From: Populus alba
Lineage: Eukaryota > Streptophyta > Magnoliopsida > Malpighiales > Salicaceae
DNA length: 64,000 bases
Assembly: GCF_005239225.2 (NCBI RefSeq)
Contig: NC_133299.1
Coordinates: 7,320,967 to 7,384,966, forward strand
Direction of reading: 5' to 3'
Position 1 is the first letter of the stretch. Every line of letters begins with the position of its first letter. A model generated the notes under the pieces. That model saw only the letters and a program-made list of their open reading frames with translations, had not been told where the DNA came from and ran no database searches. The translations under genes were made by a program, and so were the position numbers. Shown piece by piece: positions 46,014 through 60,069 of this stretch.

Positions 46014-47640
46014 AATGTTATATTGCTAATATTATCATCACTAATCACAATCTCATCACTAATATTACCTTAATAACATCATCATTTTGATTTATTCCAT
46101 TACCCACATGCTTTATAAAGAAAGCATTCCATGGATTTTGTTAAAGGGAATGATTTATATATATAAAAAAGTACAAAATAATTTGTGAATTTAATAGCGG
46201 TAAAGTGTGGATTTCTTAATAATAAATAATTGGTTTTCTATGAAAAAGCACATGTCATGTATGTTTGTATTAGAATTCCATAAAACTTGTTTTTTATATA
46301 TATAAATGATGGTAAAGTGTTGATTTCATAAATGCAGCTTATATCTATTTTGATTTTAGTTTTAGGATAAAACGTCTTTAAACATTCAATAAAAAAAAAA
46401 TGATACGAGACTAGAAAGAGATGCTATAAAAAAACTAATAAAATTTGAGTTCAACATTTTTTTTTTTTTAGATATGGGAATCATTTCTATTCATATTTGA
46501 ACACCATAGAAACAATACAAGCTTAATTATACAAGAATAATTGAATAACTTTATACAAACAGACATAAAAATTATAATAACTATAAAAATAAAAATAAAA
46601 GTTATTAAAATATTAAATAATTGAATAATTAAAACTACATCATTCTAACTAGCTTGTAATTAAGCCTGAAGAACTACAAATCAGGCTCTCAATCATAAAA
46701 TTTTTTTTATGGTGCTCAAGCTGTAAGTAATGATATTTTATTTATTATAACATGTTTTCATTAACTAGTATGCTTATGTCATCAACTCATGTCAACAACT
46801 CCAAAAGTTCTTATTTCGTGGTTTATTTTCTTTATGTATTTTCTTCAAATTCTATTCTCTCTTTTCATATCTACAATTCTCAATCCCTAAAAAGAATCAC
46901 AACCCATTATTCCCTCAAAAGCCTATATGATTTGTAAATGTCGAAATGATTGGCTATGATTAGTGAAGGATTATTTGTGTCGATGAAGATGAATTTGTTT
47001 AGATTGTTAGTTTATATAAAATAGATAAAGAGTTAGTCAAGTTTATCTTATATGATATATCATGATTTATTTTTTTTAATTATCTAATTTGTTTGTATAA
47101 ATTATATAGAAAGTTCATATAAGATTTATCAAAAGAAAATAAATACAAGTTATGCAAAGATATCTATCATAAAAGTGGTTTTGTAAAACATGTTAACAAT
47201 ATGTTAATAACATAACAAACTAGAAAGCTTGAAGATAATGTTTATCAAAGTTTTTTTTTTTTTTTTATCTTTATCACATGGATGCATATATAAGAAAGAA
47301 CAATTAGAAGCATTTGGCATAGTAGCACTTACTTGACTAGTTAAGGAGTTACATAAAATTTCATGGCATATACTATTAACACATTAGTGGTGTGTGAAGA
47401 AAATTCTCAAGGGGAATTGTTCGTTAAATAGTTGAAGAGCCTATAGAGTCCTAGGGAGAGTTCCTATGTTAATTGTTAGCAACTGAATATTATAGTTAGG
47501 ATGACAATGGTTTGAAAATCGTTAGGTGTTCTGGCTTGCTACTGTGGTAAAAGACAAAATGGAGTATTTGTCTTAACAAGTAAGGTAGTATAGATACAAA
47601 TGATTTTGTAGTTGAAAATACTCCTCTTGTAATCTTCTAA
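45706..47640. other. AT-rich intergenic DNA, no gene seen
   Basis: Contains a (TA)n tract at 45983-46010. ORFs are short and T-rich, and none resembles a protein. Confidence 0.5.
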
Positions 47641-47950
47641 ACTAGTGAAGATTGTTTATCTTGAGTTTGGCTGCTTCAAAAGGTTTTCCCTTCGTAAACA
47701 AATAACTTTTTCATCCAAGTTTTATATACTTATATTTGTTTGTCTTTTTACAAGTGATTTTTGCAATAAAAAAGGTCATTTATCACATAAATGTAGATTA
47801 AAAAAAAATTGCCTTCACAAAAATATAATGTAGGTACCGTAAGATACAATGCCTAACAAAGAAAGAACTAATGTTAAAAGGGCACATAAAAATGCTTTTC
47901 GCATGAATTCTAGAAATAGAGGAGCAAGGAAATGATTCCAACAAAGAAGG
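47641..47950 (+). pseudogene. Retroelement gag relic with a zinc-knuckle remnant
   Basis: The reading SDFCNKKGHLSHKC (about 47751-47793) fits a CX2CX4HX4C knuckle in which the first Cys has become Ser, followed by a Lys-rich stretch. No other retroelement domain is readable nearby, so this is a weak call. Confidence 0.35.
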
Positions 47951-49689
47951 AACATAAGTTATGTACAAGCAAGGCCTCACTTCCATAATATACAATTAAG
48001 AAGCAATTTGCAAATGAGGAATCAATGGCAAAGGCAAGAAAGGCCTTACTTTTAAATACACCAAGTTGAAAGAAAGTCGTATTAGAAAAACGATGGTAGA
48101 AGAAATGTTAGACCATTATTCATCAACAACAATATAAGAAGAAATGTGCCACAATGACGTCCAAGGCCTCAACCCTAAAAATATCAAATAAGAGATAATC
48201 GATATTAGAGGCATATAGGAAGACAACTAAGACCTATAAACACAAGTTCTTTTGTAAGGATAAATCTTATAGTTCAAAATATCAACCAAGAACAAAGAAG
48301 AAATGTGTATCAATCTCAACAATACATAAGGCCATGGATCAATGTGTATCTGTATACAAATATCAAAGGCACACAAAGCCAATGAAAAAAATTTAACCAA
48401 AATACAACTATCATCACCAAGCGCCAAGATGATATATTCATAAGGTTTTTTAAAGCATGGATAAGCCTTTCAACAACAAATGATGATGTCATTCAGCTTA
48501 GTAGGAAACCACTACTAGAGAATTATGTATATATAAAACAAAAATAACAAAGGTGTAAACATCACCAAATATCAAGGTATGATTATAATCGGCTCTCTCC
48601 TATGCTTAACCCGATATTATATTTTGTATGTCTATGTGCATATTTTCAACCTTGCTCTATAAAATCACATGTTAGTGCCATAAAATATATTATTCAGTTT
48701 TTACATGGTACAATTGATTTAAAGTTGTGGTATCCGAAAGGAAGCGAGTTTAGTATAATAAACTTTTAAGTAAAGATCACTTTTGTGAATAAGGAGATAT
48801 TTAGGTTTTATGCACATTAAAGATATTTAAGATATTATTTATGTGTATACATAATTGGAAAAAAGCTGGAGATGTTTAAGTGGTAAAATGTATACCCTAT
48901 CATTGACAATACAAGTGTGAGACGAGATGGTTGATCTGTTTGTTATAGCTAGTTCAACCTACCTTACAGTTGAGCAATACAAATAAAGGATGGCTACTAT
49001 TAAAATTGATTTTCAAGATTTGAGTTGGGTTTGGTTTTTGAGTCTACAAGTTGTACAAAAAGGTGTATCTAGACTCGTAAAACATATTTGAAAGACAAAA
49101 TTCAGATTATCATAAACTTTGTGTGAACCGGTCGACCAATTCATGGATCAATTGGCCAACCAATGAGTATTGATAGTAAGGTGAATGTCAATTTTTTAAC
49201 AAAATTCACCCCTTGATTTCTTTGGTTTTTAGGCATATTTTTTTTTACATGAAATGGTCCATTAAATGAAAAAACAAATCAGTAAAGAATTTTAGAAAAT
49301 TCTCGTTTTGCGTTTCAACTGGCTGAACTTATCTAAAGTAACCGATCAACTGATTGCTTGACATTATAAATAAAACAGTTATTTCTACAACAGAAATAGA
49401 AACACTAAATTAAAGAACAAAAAACTTAACTTCTCCTCACTCAAAATTTCACCACATTACCTCAAATTAAACCTTTTTTAGGTGATTTATTGAGTATATT
49501 AGAGTAATGAAACTCAAGAAACAATAAAGAGACATCAAATCGAGGAGCAAAAGAAGCAAATGATCCCACCTTATGTTAAAGTGACAATATACAAAAATCT
49601 ATTAACTCTTTTACTAATAGGTCTATAGCAACTGAAAGAAGTTTAGGAATTGATTTGTGTGCCTTTAGTAATAATGGAATCTATGAATC

Positions 49690-49900
49690 TATGGGTTAGA
49701 GCAATTTATTTTATTTAAAGAAACATAATTATCCTAAGTTGGTTAAGTTGGTTAGAGTATTTTTGCCAATACGTAAATTAATGTCGATCCTAGAATTGTA
49801 AGTTGCTTGCAAGATAAACATATTGAATTTGATCATTAAATGCTTGCAGATATATTAGGTATATCAAATAAAGGACCTATGGTTTTTGAAATAAAGATTA
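49690..49900 (+). pseudogene. Retroelement-related relic (plant transposon protein-like)
   Basis: Fragments in shifting frames, KKHNYPKLVKLVRVF then MLADILGISNKGP, resemble the conserved start of a domain often annotated in plants as putative plant transposon protein. Too broken to assign further. Confidence 0.35.
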
Positions 49901-49999
49901 TACCTACCATAAAAGGTTATGTGTATAATGATATGATTGATATCGGTTCATGAATTTTCCAAGTAAAAATAAGTCAAACCTGGAAATTTATAAGAATCG

Positions 50000-52900
50000 A
50001 TTGACCACTTGTTCATCAAGGATGAACACCTGGGAATTCAGCAGGAACCGGTTAACCATTTTTGTTGTCAATGGAATTCCAACAGCTAGAAATGACTAGT
50101 TTCTTTTGGAAACTTCTAAATAGCTCTTATTCCTTTTGTGAACATATCTATTATAGAAACTACTAGATACTTGACCCGCTACAAAGTGCAAGTCAAATAT
50201 TTTTTTCCAATAAAAGAAATTGTATATACAGGATTTTTCAACAAGTTTTTATAGTTAAAACAATTCTAAGTGAAAATTAAAAATTCTAAGCATACTTGTA
50301 ATCAAATAAATAAAGAATTATGTGTGTTAATAAATAAATAAATAAATAAGCCATAAACAATAACTAAAACAAATCGAGAGACAAGTACAGATCAAGATAC
50401 TTAACATTGCAAGACTGAATATTTATCTGGTTGTGTTTTCTAAATTTATTTATTAAAATAATTTTTTTATTAAATCAAACGATAATAGAAATGGAAACAC
50501 GAATTAAATTGATTAAATAAAATAAAAGAGAAAACAATATTATGTAAAGTTGCACATATTATAAATATTATATGAAAATAAATATTTTTTTATTTTAAAA
50601 AATAAAGTTAATCTATACAAAAGATATAACAAAAAACTATAGATGAACAAGAAAAACCTTTTCAAAAATTAAATGCATAATAAAAAAATAATCGTTATTT
50701 AAAAGAGACTCTCTAAACAAAATAAAACAGAAAAGGGGTATTAATTTAAATATAAATTTAAAATTAAAAAAACATAAAAAAGTATTAATTAAAAAAATAA
50801 AAAAAATAATTTAGAGAGAAAAGAAAAGAGAAGGTCAAGCGGTATTAGGCCTAGCAAGTTAGGCCAGCCCGCCTGACCTATTTTGTTGTAGTTCATGGAT
50901 TGAGCTATTTTCTATGCATCTGGGTTGCTTACCCTAATTGTTTTTTTTTTTTCAAAAAGAGTCGGACAACATGTCATCTGTATCGCTTAGTTTCCACCCA
51001 TTTTAGTGGCAGGAAAAACAGAGCTGGTGGTTTTTTCAACCCAAAAATTGAATTTTCAACCTATTTTTTTTTTTTTTACCCAGAATACCTAAAAAACATT
51101 ATAGACAACTTGATAAACTCATTCATGAACTAAAAAAAAAAATCATCCTAAAACCCAAAATAAAAAATCTTATCAAGATCATATTTGTTTTTCTTGGCAA
51201 TCTCAAGATATAAAAACCCTTAATATAAGCTTCCTTCATCTAAAGAAATAATTTGACACCAATTTCAATTATTTTGGTAACCGGAATCGGTGCCTACAAA
51301 AATTTTCTCTCTTTACCATCAGGTTTCGGTGAGTTTCTCTCACCTCTCCCATATTAAAGGCCAAAAAATAAGTGAAATAAAGTTCGGAACCAAAATTAAT
51401 TTTTTTCTTTAATTTCAGAAATTGAAGGGCCCTAATATGTATAATTTATAAAGTATAAGAAGTACTACAATAAATATTTTGCCTAAAATTTTTAAAGCCA
51501 CACATTCCCTACATGTTTTTTACTTTGGTCCCCTGTCTTTCAACACCACCCTCCCTCAATAAATTGGCTTACAATTTGATCCAATAAGAGCTAAATAAAA
51601 AAAAAAAAGGACAAGAAAAGGCAATCCTTCCATAGTGCCTTATAAGGGGATCCACGATGCACGCATTTTAGTTAATTTTAGGAAACAAAACCATCAAGAG
51701 ATTATCAATCATATCATACTCTAAGGTAGTGCTAAATTAAATCTGTATATTCTAGCATTAAAGTGTTTATTGTCATACTCACTATACTTAAACACCTTCA
51801 AATATCCTAGGTGTTATTAAGTAAGTTATAAAAATACTAGAGTTTAAATTGTATCATCTATTATTTTGAGAGAATTTTGTTTTGAGCAAAATCATCCTTG
51901 TAATCCTTTGAGAGTTAGGATAAAACTCTTGGTATTGGTGAGAGAATTTCATCAAGAAAAAATCTTGGAGAAGAAATATCTTTAAGTTGTGTAAAAATAT
52001 TGGTGTGGATTCATCAAATGACTATTATACTCTTTAAGTTTGGATCAGTGAAAAAATATAATACTTAAAAAATATAATACTTAAGTACATTTTGATACTT
52101 GAAATGTGGATGTAGACTTGTCGAATTACGTTAAAAATAAGTTTGAAATTTTTATCCCTTAACTTTTTACTTTATGTAATTTAATTATATTGTTGGTTAA
52201 TTGTGTTTATTTGAATTAATTAAAATATTTTATTATTATTATTATTATTACACCTAATTCACCTTACTTTGGTGTATTATCGCCTAGATCCTGGAATAAT
52301 AAAAATTTGCCAAAAAAACAAAAAAGCATTAACCCTGCCAAATCAATTTCAAATTCAATTGGATTTTGCAAGATTAAAAAAAAAATGTTGGCTTTTCCCA
52401 ACAATCAAATCGAGCACACTATTAGATAAATATGATAAAGAGAAAAAAAAGACATAAAAATGCAACGATATAGAGAAGAGCATATTCTTAATTTTGATTT
52501 TGAAAGCAAGGAGAGACCAATTAAAGAATCAAAGATTCTAGTGATTAACAATGACTTATTTGAATTTAAATCGAGAGGATTCATTATTGAGAGTAGAAAC
52601 GCTGAGAGGTTTGGTTGGCAAAGAGAGATGAAGGCTTGGGTTGTATTTTTTAGTATTTCGAATGAAAATGGTGGCTCCATGGACTCTGATTTTCTAGGGA
52701 TTGAGAATTGTAGGGAAGAAAAGAAATTGAAGAAAGATACAAAAAAAAAAAAAAGAGGTAAACTTAAAAGGTATCTTAATCCGAAATAACAGACAATGAT
52801 AAAATATAGAAGTGGTAAATTTATAAAATCAACGAGTTTGAAAACTGATTTAATAATTGTACAATAATATAAGGACTGAATTATAATTTAGACCTTAATT

Positions 52901-53594
52901 ATTAATGTAGAATACACGTCTAGTTAGCTGGGCCCACATGAAAGCACGAACCTACACGCCACGCGACCCTCGTTGACCAAAAACAATCCCTTCGGCGAGT
53001 GGAAACGGTGTCGCCTTGCACCAACCAACACGACTCAGCTTCTAATTATCGCACTGCGTGTTCCGAATGCTTGAAAGTGTGGTAAAAGACGTATTTTATA
53101 GTGTTTTTTATTTAAAAATATATAAAAATAATATTTTTTATTTTTTAAAATTTATTTTTAAATATATCAAAATAATTTAAAAGTATAAAAAAATAATAAT
53201 TTAAAATAAAAAATAACAAAACAACGGCTTAAACCACGGCTGGGTGTAAGCCTGTAAAGTGTAAGGTGTCCCTCTCATTTTTGACACCTCTCTCTAACAG
53301 GCGGGATCCTCCAGCTGGTTACGCACCCCTGCGCATCTTAAGCATCATCAATAAACACAATTGCTTCTGTTCGGCTCATAAAAAAGCGCGCCGTGTTCAG
53401 TTCTCTTAACTAACCCCCAGCTTCTTCAAATAAATATAATTAACTAAGGGCCATGTTTTCCACGGTAAATTACGAAATCTGCCACTTCCCTTATCGTCTT
53501 CTCTGTAGCTCAATCAGTTTACAAATACTCTCACAGTTTATTAATTGCATCTCTTTTTTGTGTGTTTGTTTATTTGTTTGTTGAGATTAATAAA
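50000..53594. other. AT-rich intergenic DNA and SNX1 5' region
   Basis: 50000-52900 holds no gene. There is a (TTA)n tract at 52231-52251 and a plus-strand ORF of 109 codons at 52460-52789 that ends in a Lys-rich tail from an A-run and looks like chance. 53090-53220 is a member of the dispersed AT-rich family. From about 53230 the composition becomes richer in GC and would include the SNX1 promoter and 5' leader; no clear TATA box is seen. Confidence 0.45.
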
Positions 53595-56500
53595 ATGGAT
53601 CAACAGCAATCGGGGAGTCCAAGCCCTAGATCTCCGTCATCGCAGCCTTATCTATCGGTTTCGGTGACAGATCCTGTAAAATTAGGGAATGGCGTTCAGG
53701 CTTACATCTCTTATCGCGTTATCACCAAGGTAAGGTATTCGTCTACTTGTTTAAATTGATGGAGGTCCTAGGGTTTATAATTATAATGTTTTGGCGTGTA
53801 GACTAATTTACCGGAATACCAAGGGCACGAGAAGATTGTGATTCGGCGTTACAGCGATTTTGTTTGGTTGCGTGATCGACTTTTCGACAAGTTCAAGGGT
53901 GTTTTTATTCCTCCTCTTCCAGAAAAGAGTGCTGTCGGTAAGGAATTGATCAATTTTCGTTAATTTGCAAAAAAAGATAGTAAATAAATGAATAATCAGT
54001 GGATAATAATGTGAAATTTATTTGATGGTGGTGATGCAGAGAAGTTTCGGTTTAGTGCTGAATTTATTGAGATGAGGAGACAAGGGCTGGACATATTTGT
54101 TAATAGGATAGCTTCACATCAAGAGCTTCAGCAAAGTGAGGATTTAAGGACCTTTTTGCAGGCAGATGAAGAGGTGGGTGAGATTCTATCATTTACTGTT
54201 TAGCCATTAGCATTCTCCTGGTGCTGAGTGTGAGAGTTTATGGATATGCTCAATTGAAATTATTATTTGTTTCTATATTATCTTTCCCTAGTTTATGGAT
54301 CAATAATTCATCCAATAATGTGAAATAACTGAGTTACGTCTTATAAAGGAATGAACAAGTATGCTCCTAAGTTATCTATAATGTAGCAGCAAGCACGCAG
54401 TGAATGTCATTAATCATTCAATTTCTCATTTCCCGTGGAGTGGATCCTTTTGCTGGGGTAAATATTCTTCCTAATTGATAAAATGTTTTGAGACATGTTT
54501 AGGGATAAGGGATGAAACGATAGGATAAAAACATGGGTAAAATGGAATATGGCTTAGTTGCCACACTTTTTCACTTGAATTCGTCTCCCTACTAACTTTC
54601 CAGAAAGCACAGTGAATGGCACTGGCAGGTTTAAGGCTTTCATCAGGAGTTATGTGGCTGAGACTGCATATCTGATGATCATCTTTTTTCTCCTGTATCA
54701 TTCCCAAATTTATCACTCTACCAGAAGCAAACACTGTTGCACATGTACCATTTTCACACAAATCATCTGAAGAGTTGCAATGCTAACAAGCTATCTGTTT
54801 TATCATGAGTTTTTTCTTTTCCCTTTTTTAGATGGAGAAATGGTTTATTTATAGACAATTGATAAAAACTCATTCTTAAGCAACTACTTACATGATTTGA
54901 CAATGAATTTCTTTCTGGGTTATTAAAATAGGATGTAGCAGCTCCGTTGATTCATATAATGATAGTTCCAGCATGTAATTTAAAAATTAACCTGTATGTT
55001 GTTGATGATAAATTTTTGTGATTCCTGTTCTTTCTTGCATGTTAGATATCTAATAGAGTACAACTGCGAGTTTTTAATATAATGTTATTTTGTGACCTAT
55101 TTTTCAGACAATGGAGAGATTAAGGTCTCAAGAGACTGGTATATTTAAGAAGAAACCTGCTGATTTTATGCAAATTTTCAAGGTATGATGAGTTAGTGTG
55201 TCTTCTTTAGCTGATCGACCCGTGAGATTCAGCACTAATTTTCTAGTGCTTGAACAATGTCACATAACATCTGAACACTTGTTTCCCTATTATGAATTCT
55301 CTTATATAATATTGAATAAGAAACCTGCTGATTTTATGCAAATTTTCAAGGTATGATGAGTTAGTGTGTCTTCTTTTGCTGATCGACCCGTGAGATTCAG
55401 CACTAATTTTCTAGTGCTTGAACAATGTCACATAACTTCTGAACACTTGTTTCCCTGTTATGATTTCTCTTATATAATATGTTAATTACCAAATTAATTA
55501 GACATTAGATCCATCTTGTTCGAAAGCATATCACCGAAGTTGGATGATCACTTCTTAGTTCATTGGATGCTTTGCTTCTGTTGTGTGGATGTTTTAAGAT
55601 AGTTTTTTACCACTTCCACTGTACAATTTTCGGGTTGGGTTAGTGTATATTTTTAGATGACTGGTTTCAGGTCTCCTCAGATCCAACTCTCTATAGTTAT
55701 TAAAAATCCTTTTCACTACCTGTTGGTGAAGTTTAGCACATGAGAAAGTAGTCAACTACGCTTGTGCACTGAAATTTACAGTATACACCATTCAAACAAG
55801 CACACTGTCAGTTTGGCAATCATGGTCCCAATGTCTTGCAGGACGTGCAATCTAAAGTGAGTGATGTCGTTCTTGGTAAGGAAAAACCTGTTGAAGAATC
55901 GAATCCTGAATATGAAAAGCTGAAACATTACATCTTTGAGCTTGAAAACCACTTGGCTGAAGCTCAGAAGCATGCGTATCGTCTTGTAAAGCGACATAGA
56001 GGTAACGGTGGTTTATTTTATTGTTACATGTTAACCCATGACACGTCTCTTTCATGTTTCACCTCTTTTAGACATATTATGATGCAGTCATTTCTTATAG
56101 CTTGATTGTCCATATATTTTGACAGAATTAGGGCAATCTCTATTGGATTTCGGGAAGGCAGCAAAGCTCCTTGGTGCTTGTGAAGGAGATATCCTAGGAA
56201 AGGCATTTTCTGACCTTGGAACTAAATCAGAGGCACTATCAGTTAAGCTGCAGAAGGAGGTAGGCTTTTAGTCAATTCATGCCTTTCATTTCCAGATTCA
56301 GCAATTTTTTATGCTCTCTGTGTGTGCATGGGCTTTTGATGGAGTTAAAAATCTTCTTTTTAAATCCTTCACATTGTTCTATAAATTTCCAGGCACATCA
56401 ACTTTTAATGAATTTTGAAGAACCATTGAAAGATTATGTTCGTGCTGTTCAATCTATTAAGGCAAGTTTGGCTTGCCTCTCTCTCCCTACCTTTTTCCTA

Positions 56501-57749
56501 TTTTTGTATCCTCCTTTTTGGTTTTTGTGTGTGTAGACTTGTCTTAGAAGCTGATTCTGCTATCCTGGTATTCTGACAGGCTACCATCACCGAGCGGGCC
56601 AATGCCTTTAGGCATCAGTGTGAACTGGCTGAAACAATGAAGTTGAAAGAGATAAATCTGTATGTCCTGGTTACTCCTTTCCTTGTTCTTGTAAAAAAAT
56701 TTTATCTGTGATTTCAATGGTACCATGTGGAATGATCGCAAACATTGCTAGAGATAGAACCTTGCCTTTTCTCTCGATTCCTATTAATATACTCTGATAA
56801 TTCTTTATTTGTAATGACTTAATTTACGATTTCTCTGATGCTACTTGAATTAAGTTTGTAATACAAGTGTCGTCTAGCAAAGAAGCAGCAATGAAAGTAT
56901 TTGATTAGGTTCCATACTCATAAGTTTCTGTTATCATATTTCAATCGGTAACAAGCCTGCATTTATATAGTGCAGTAAAGATGGCCTTTTAGCATCTAAT
57001 ACAATGTGGATATAGTGAATAGTTACATTTTTTTCACATTTACGACTTGCCATGGTAGTCAAATTTCCTCCACTGGGAACGCTCAAGAAAGGCTCAGAAA
57101 TCCTGAAGCTTGAGGCATCACTGAAGCGGTCATTTATTGTTTAATTTTTCCCCTTTTTCCTAGGTGGTCAGTTTTTGCTGATAGCCAGATGATATTTGGA
57201 GTTTCTAATTTATGTCTATTACTGCAGAGACAAACTTATGCTAACACGTTCTGATAAAGTGGGAGAAGCGGAGCATGAATACAGGGAGGCAAGTTATCTT
57301 ACTAGTAGCATATGTGCACCTTAGAAATCTTAAGGGTGTTTGGGATTGCGCTTGTGAAAAATTTTGAATATTTTTTTTGCTTCAAATTAAATTGTGTTTC
57401 TTTTATTGTTTCAAACATAAATTTTAAAAAATTAAAAAATATATTTTGATATATTTTCAAGCAAAAAAGTACTTTGAAAAACAATATCTACCACTTTCAA
57501 CCAATCACTTAGTTATCTGACTAAAAGTTGGTTTTCATGCAGCTGAAAGCAGAGAGTGAGGAAGCCACAGGAAGGTTTGAGACAATTGTGAGACTGATGA
57601 ACGAAGAAATTGTGCGCTTTCAAGAACAGAAAACATTGGATATGGGGATTGCTTTCCATGAATTTGCAAAAGGACAGGCACGTTTGGCAAATAGCATTGC
57701 AGATGCTTGGAGAAGTCTTCTTCCAAAACTCGAAGCATGTTCCTCATAA
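53595..57749 (+). CDS. SNX1: Sorting nexin 1 (PX-BAR protein), ten exons
   Basis: A 396-residue peripheral endosomal protein of the retromer-associated sorting nexins; in plants SNX1 acts in endosomal recycling and vacuolar sorting. Exons: 53595-53729, 53802-53937, 54040-54173, 55108-55182, 55842-56001, 56126-56259, 56393-56461, 56580-56659, 57228-57288, 57543-57749; phases are consistent throughout. The PX domain (about residues 20-135) has IRRYSDFVWLRDRL and FIPPLPEKS, the phosphoinositide-binding signature. The rest is a Vps5/BAR-type helical region (ELENHLAEAQKHAY, LLDFGKAAKLLG, FRHQCELAETMK) ending EACSS. Introns 7 and 9 use GC donors (AAG|GCAAGT, GAG|GCAAGT); the others are GT-AG. Intron 4 has a duplicated exon end, and intron 9 contains an AT-rich repeat. 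Size fits Arabidopsis SNX1 (about 400 residues). It appears intact and converges with RPS9. Confidence 0.93.
55150..55485 (+). repeat. 168-bp tandem duplication spanning the end of SNX1 exon 4
   Basis: Copy 1 (55150-55317) holds the last part of exon 4, its donor and intron sequence. Copy 2 (55318-55485) repeats this inside intron 4 with few changes, including a second AAG|GTATGATG donor at 55350/55351. Confidence 0.92.
57330..57474. repeat. Dispersed AT-rich MITE-like repeat in SNX1 intron 9
   Basis: Begins GGGTGTTTGGGATTGCG and ends near AAAGTACTTTGAAAAACA, with an A/T-rich middle (ATATATTTTGATATATTTTC). Similar middles occur at 25430, 27020, 30790 and 53090. The duplicated copy of this locus begins immediately after it. 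Confidence 0.5.
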
Positions 57750-58659
57750 TGAGAACATAAAAAAGTGAGCACTTGTTCACTTTTTTCTTCCTTCTTAGGA
57801 ATGATGGGCCCAGCTCTTGCTTTGTAAAAACCATAGGGTTTGGGAAGTTCTGCTATTCTGGTGTTGTACAATGACTCCTTTGCAAATTTTTGTTTCTTGT
57901 ACAAATTTGAAGCCTTGTGAAGAACAACACGAGCGAAACACGAAAAATGTTCGTCTGTCTCATACTTTAGATCCTCTCTTCCATTAAGATCTTCACTTCT
58001 CCAAAATATTTTAACATTATGTTGCAAATCAATCATATCTTTTGTTTGCGGTGGTTTTTCACAAGAACCGTATTAGATTGTTGTCCTAGTTTTGGGTGTT
58101 CCCACCTGCAAGAGATCGGACAGGCAGGATTAAGAAAGAAGACGGTGGTTTATGTTCAAAGACGTTATTCAGTGATTTCCAGGCATGATTTCGGCAGATT
58201 GATTCCCCGATGATCTGGAGGCAGGAATTCTCCTGCTGCCTGGATAAACTCTGATTTTTCTTTAAAAAAGAAAATAAAGATCATGCAATTACAAGTCATC
58301 CTGTCTCATACTATAGATCATGTTTATGCACTCGCCATCTTCAAATGCAAGCTTTTTCGTAAGTTGGAGCGAGATCACCACCAACATTCGAATTTTCAAC
58401 TTCCAAACAAAGGGGAAGATAAAATACTACAGATTTAGTTCAAGCGTAAAACAAGGGCTAGCTATATTTATCAAGAAAACAATAAATTCCAAAGGCAAAG
58501 ACAAAGACAATGACAAAGGTAATCTCAAAATGGTAAGACCCTAATAACTTCAAGATCCGCACATAAACCTCTTTTATCTTAAGATACCAAAGCGATTGAA
58601 AGTCTTAAAACAAACATTACAAGATTAACAAGAAATTCACTGTCAAAGAACATGACAGC
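57750..58659. other. Interval between convergent SNX1 and RPS9
   Basis: Contains the 3' ends of both genes. It is also present in the second copy (61688-62606) with scattered substitutions. No additional gene seen. Confidence 0.6.
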
Positions 58660-59871
<1,212 letters not shown>

Positions 59872-59895
59872 GCTTGTAGACTACCGCCTGCGAAC

Positions 59896-59998
59896 TTAGG
59901 GTTTAGGGTGGCGAACTGGCGATGAACAAGGATGAAACATGTATTTATATCCCCATATACCCTAACTTATTTGGGCTGGTGTTATAACCAATTGGGCT
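59896..59998 (-). promoter_or_regulatory. RPS9 copy 1 promoter: telo box, TATA, two site II elements
   Basis: Telo box AAACCCTAA (59904-59896), TATA-like ATATAAATA (59950-59942) and TGGGCT site II motifs at 59972-59977 and 59993-59998 (plus-strand reading), 21 bp apart. This is the usual set-up of plant ribosomal-protein genes, giving expression in growing tissue. Confidence 0.8.
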
Positions 59999-60069
59999 AA
60001 AGCCTCAAACCTCTTTCTTTTGTTTTTGTTTTACTGTTTTTTCTCAGTATTTACTGGACCGCTTCAAGC

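Noticed and set aside
52460..52789. ORF of 109 codons with a Lys-rich tail
   Set aside because: The tail comes from an A-run, the body matches no family I know, there is no promoter, and the surroundings are gene-free.
57620..58036. Minus-strand ORFs of up to 138 codons over SNX1 exon 10 and its 3' flank
   Set aside because: Antisense to a clear exon; frames differ between the duplicated copies outside the exon.
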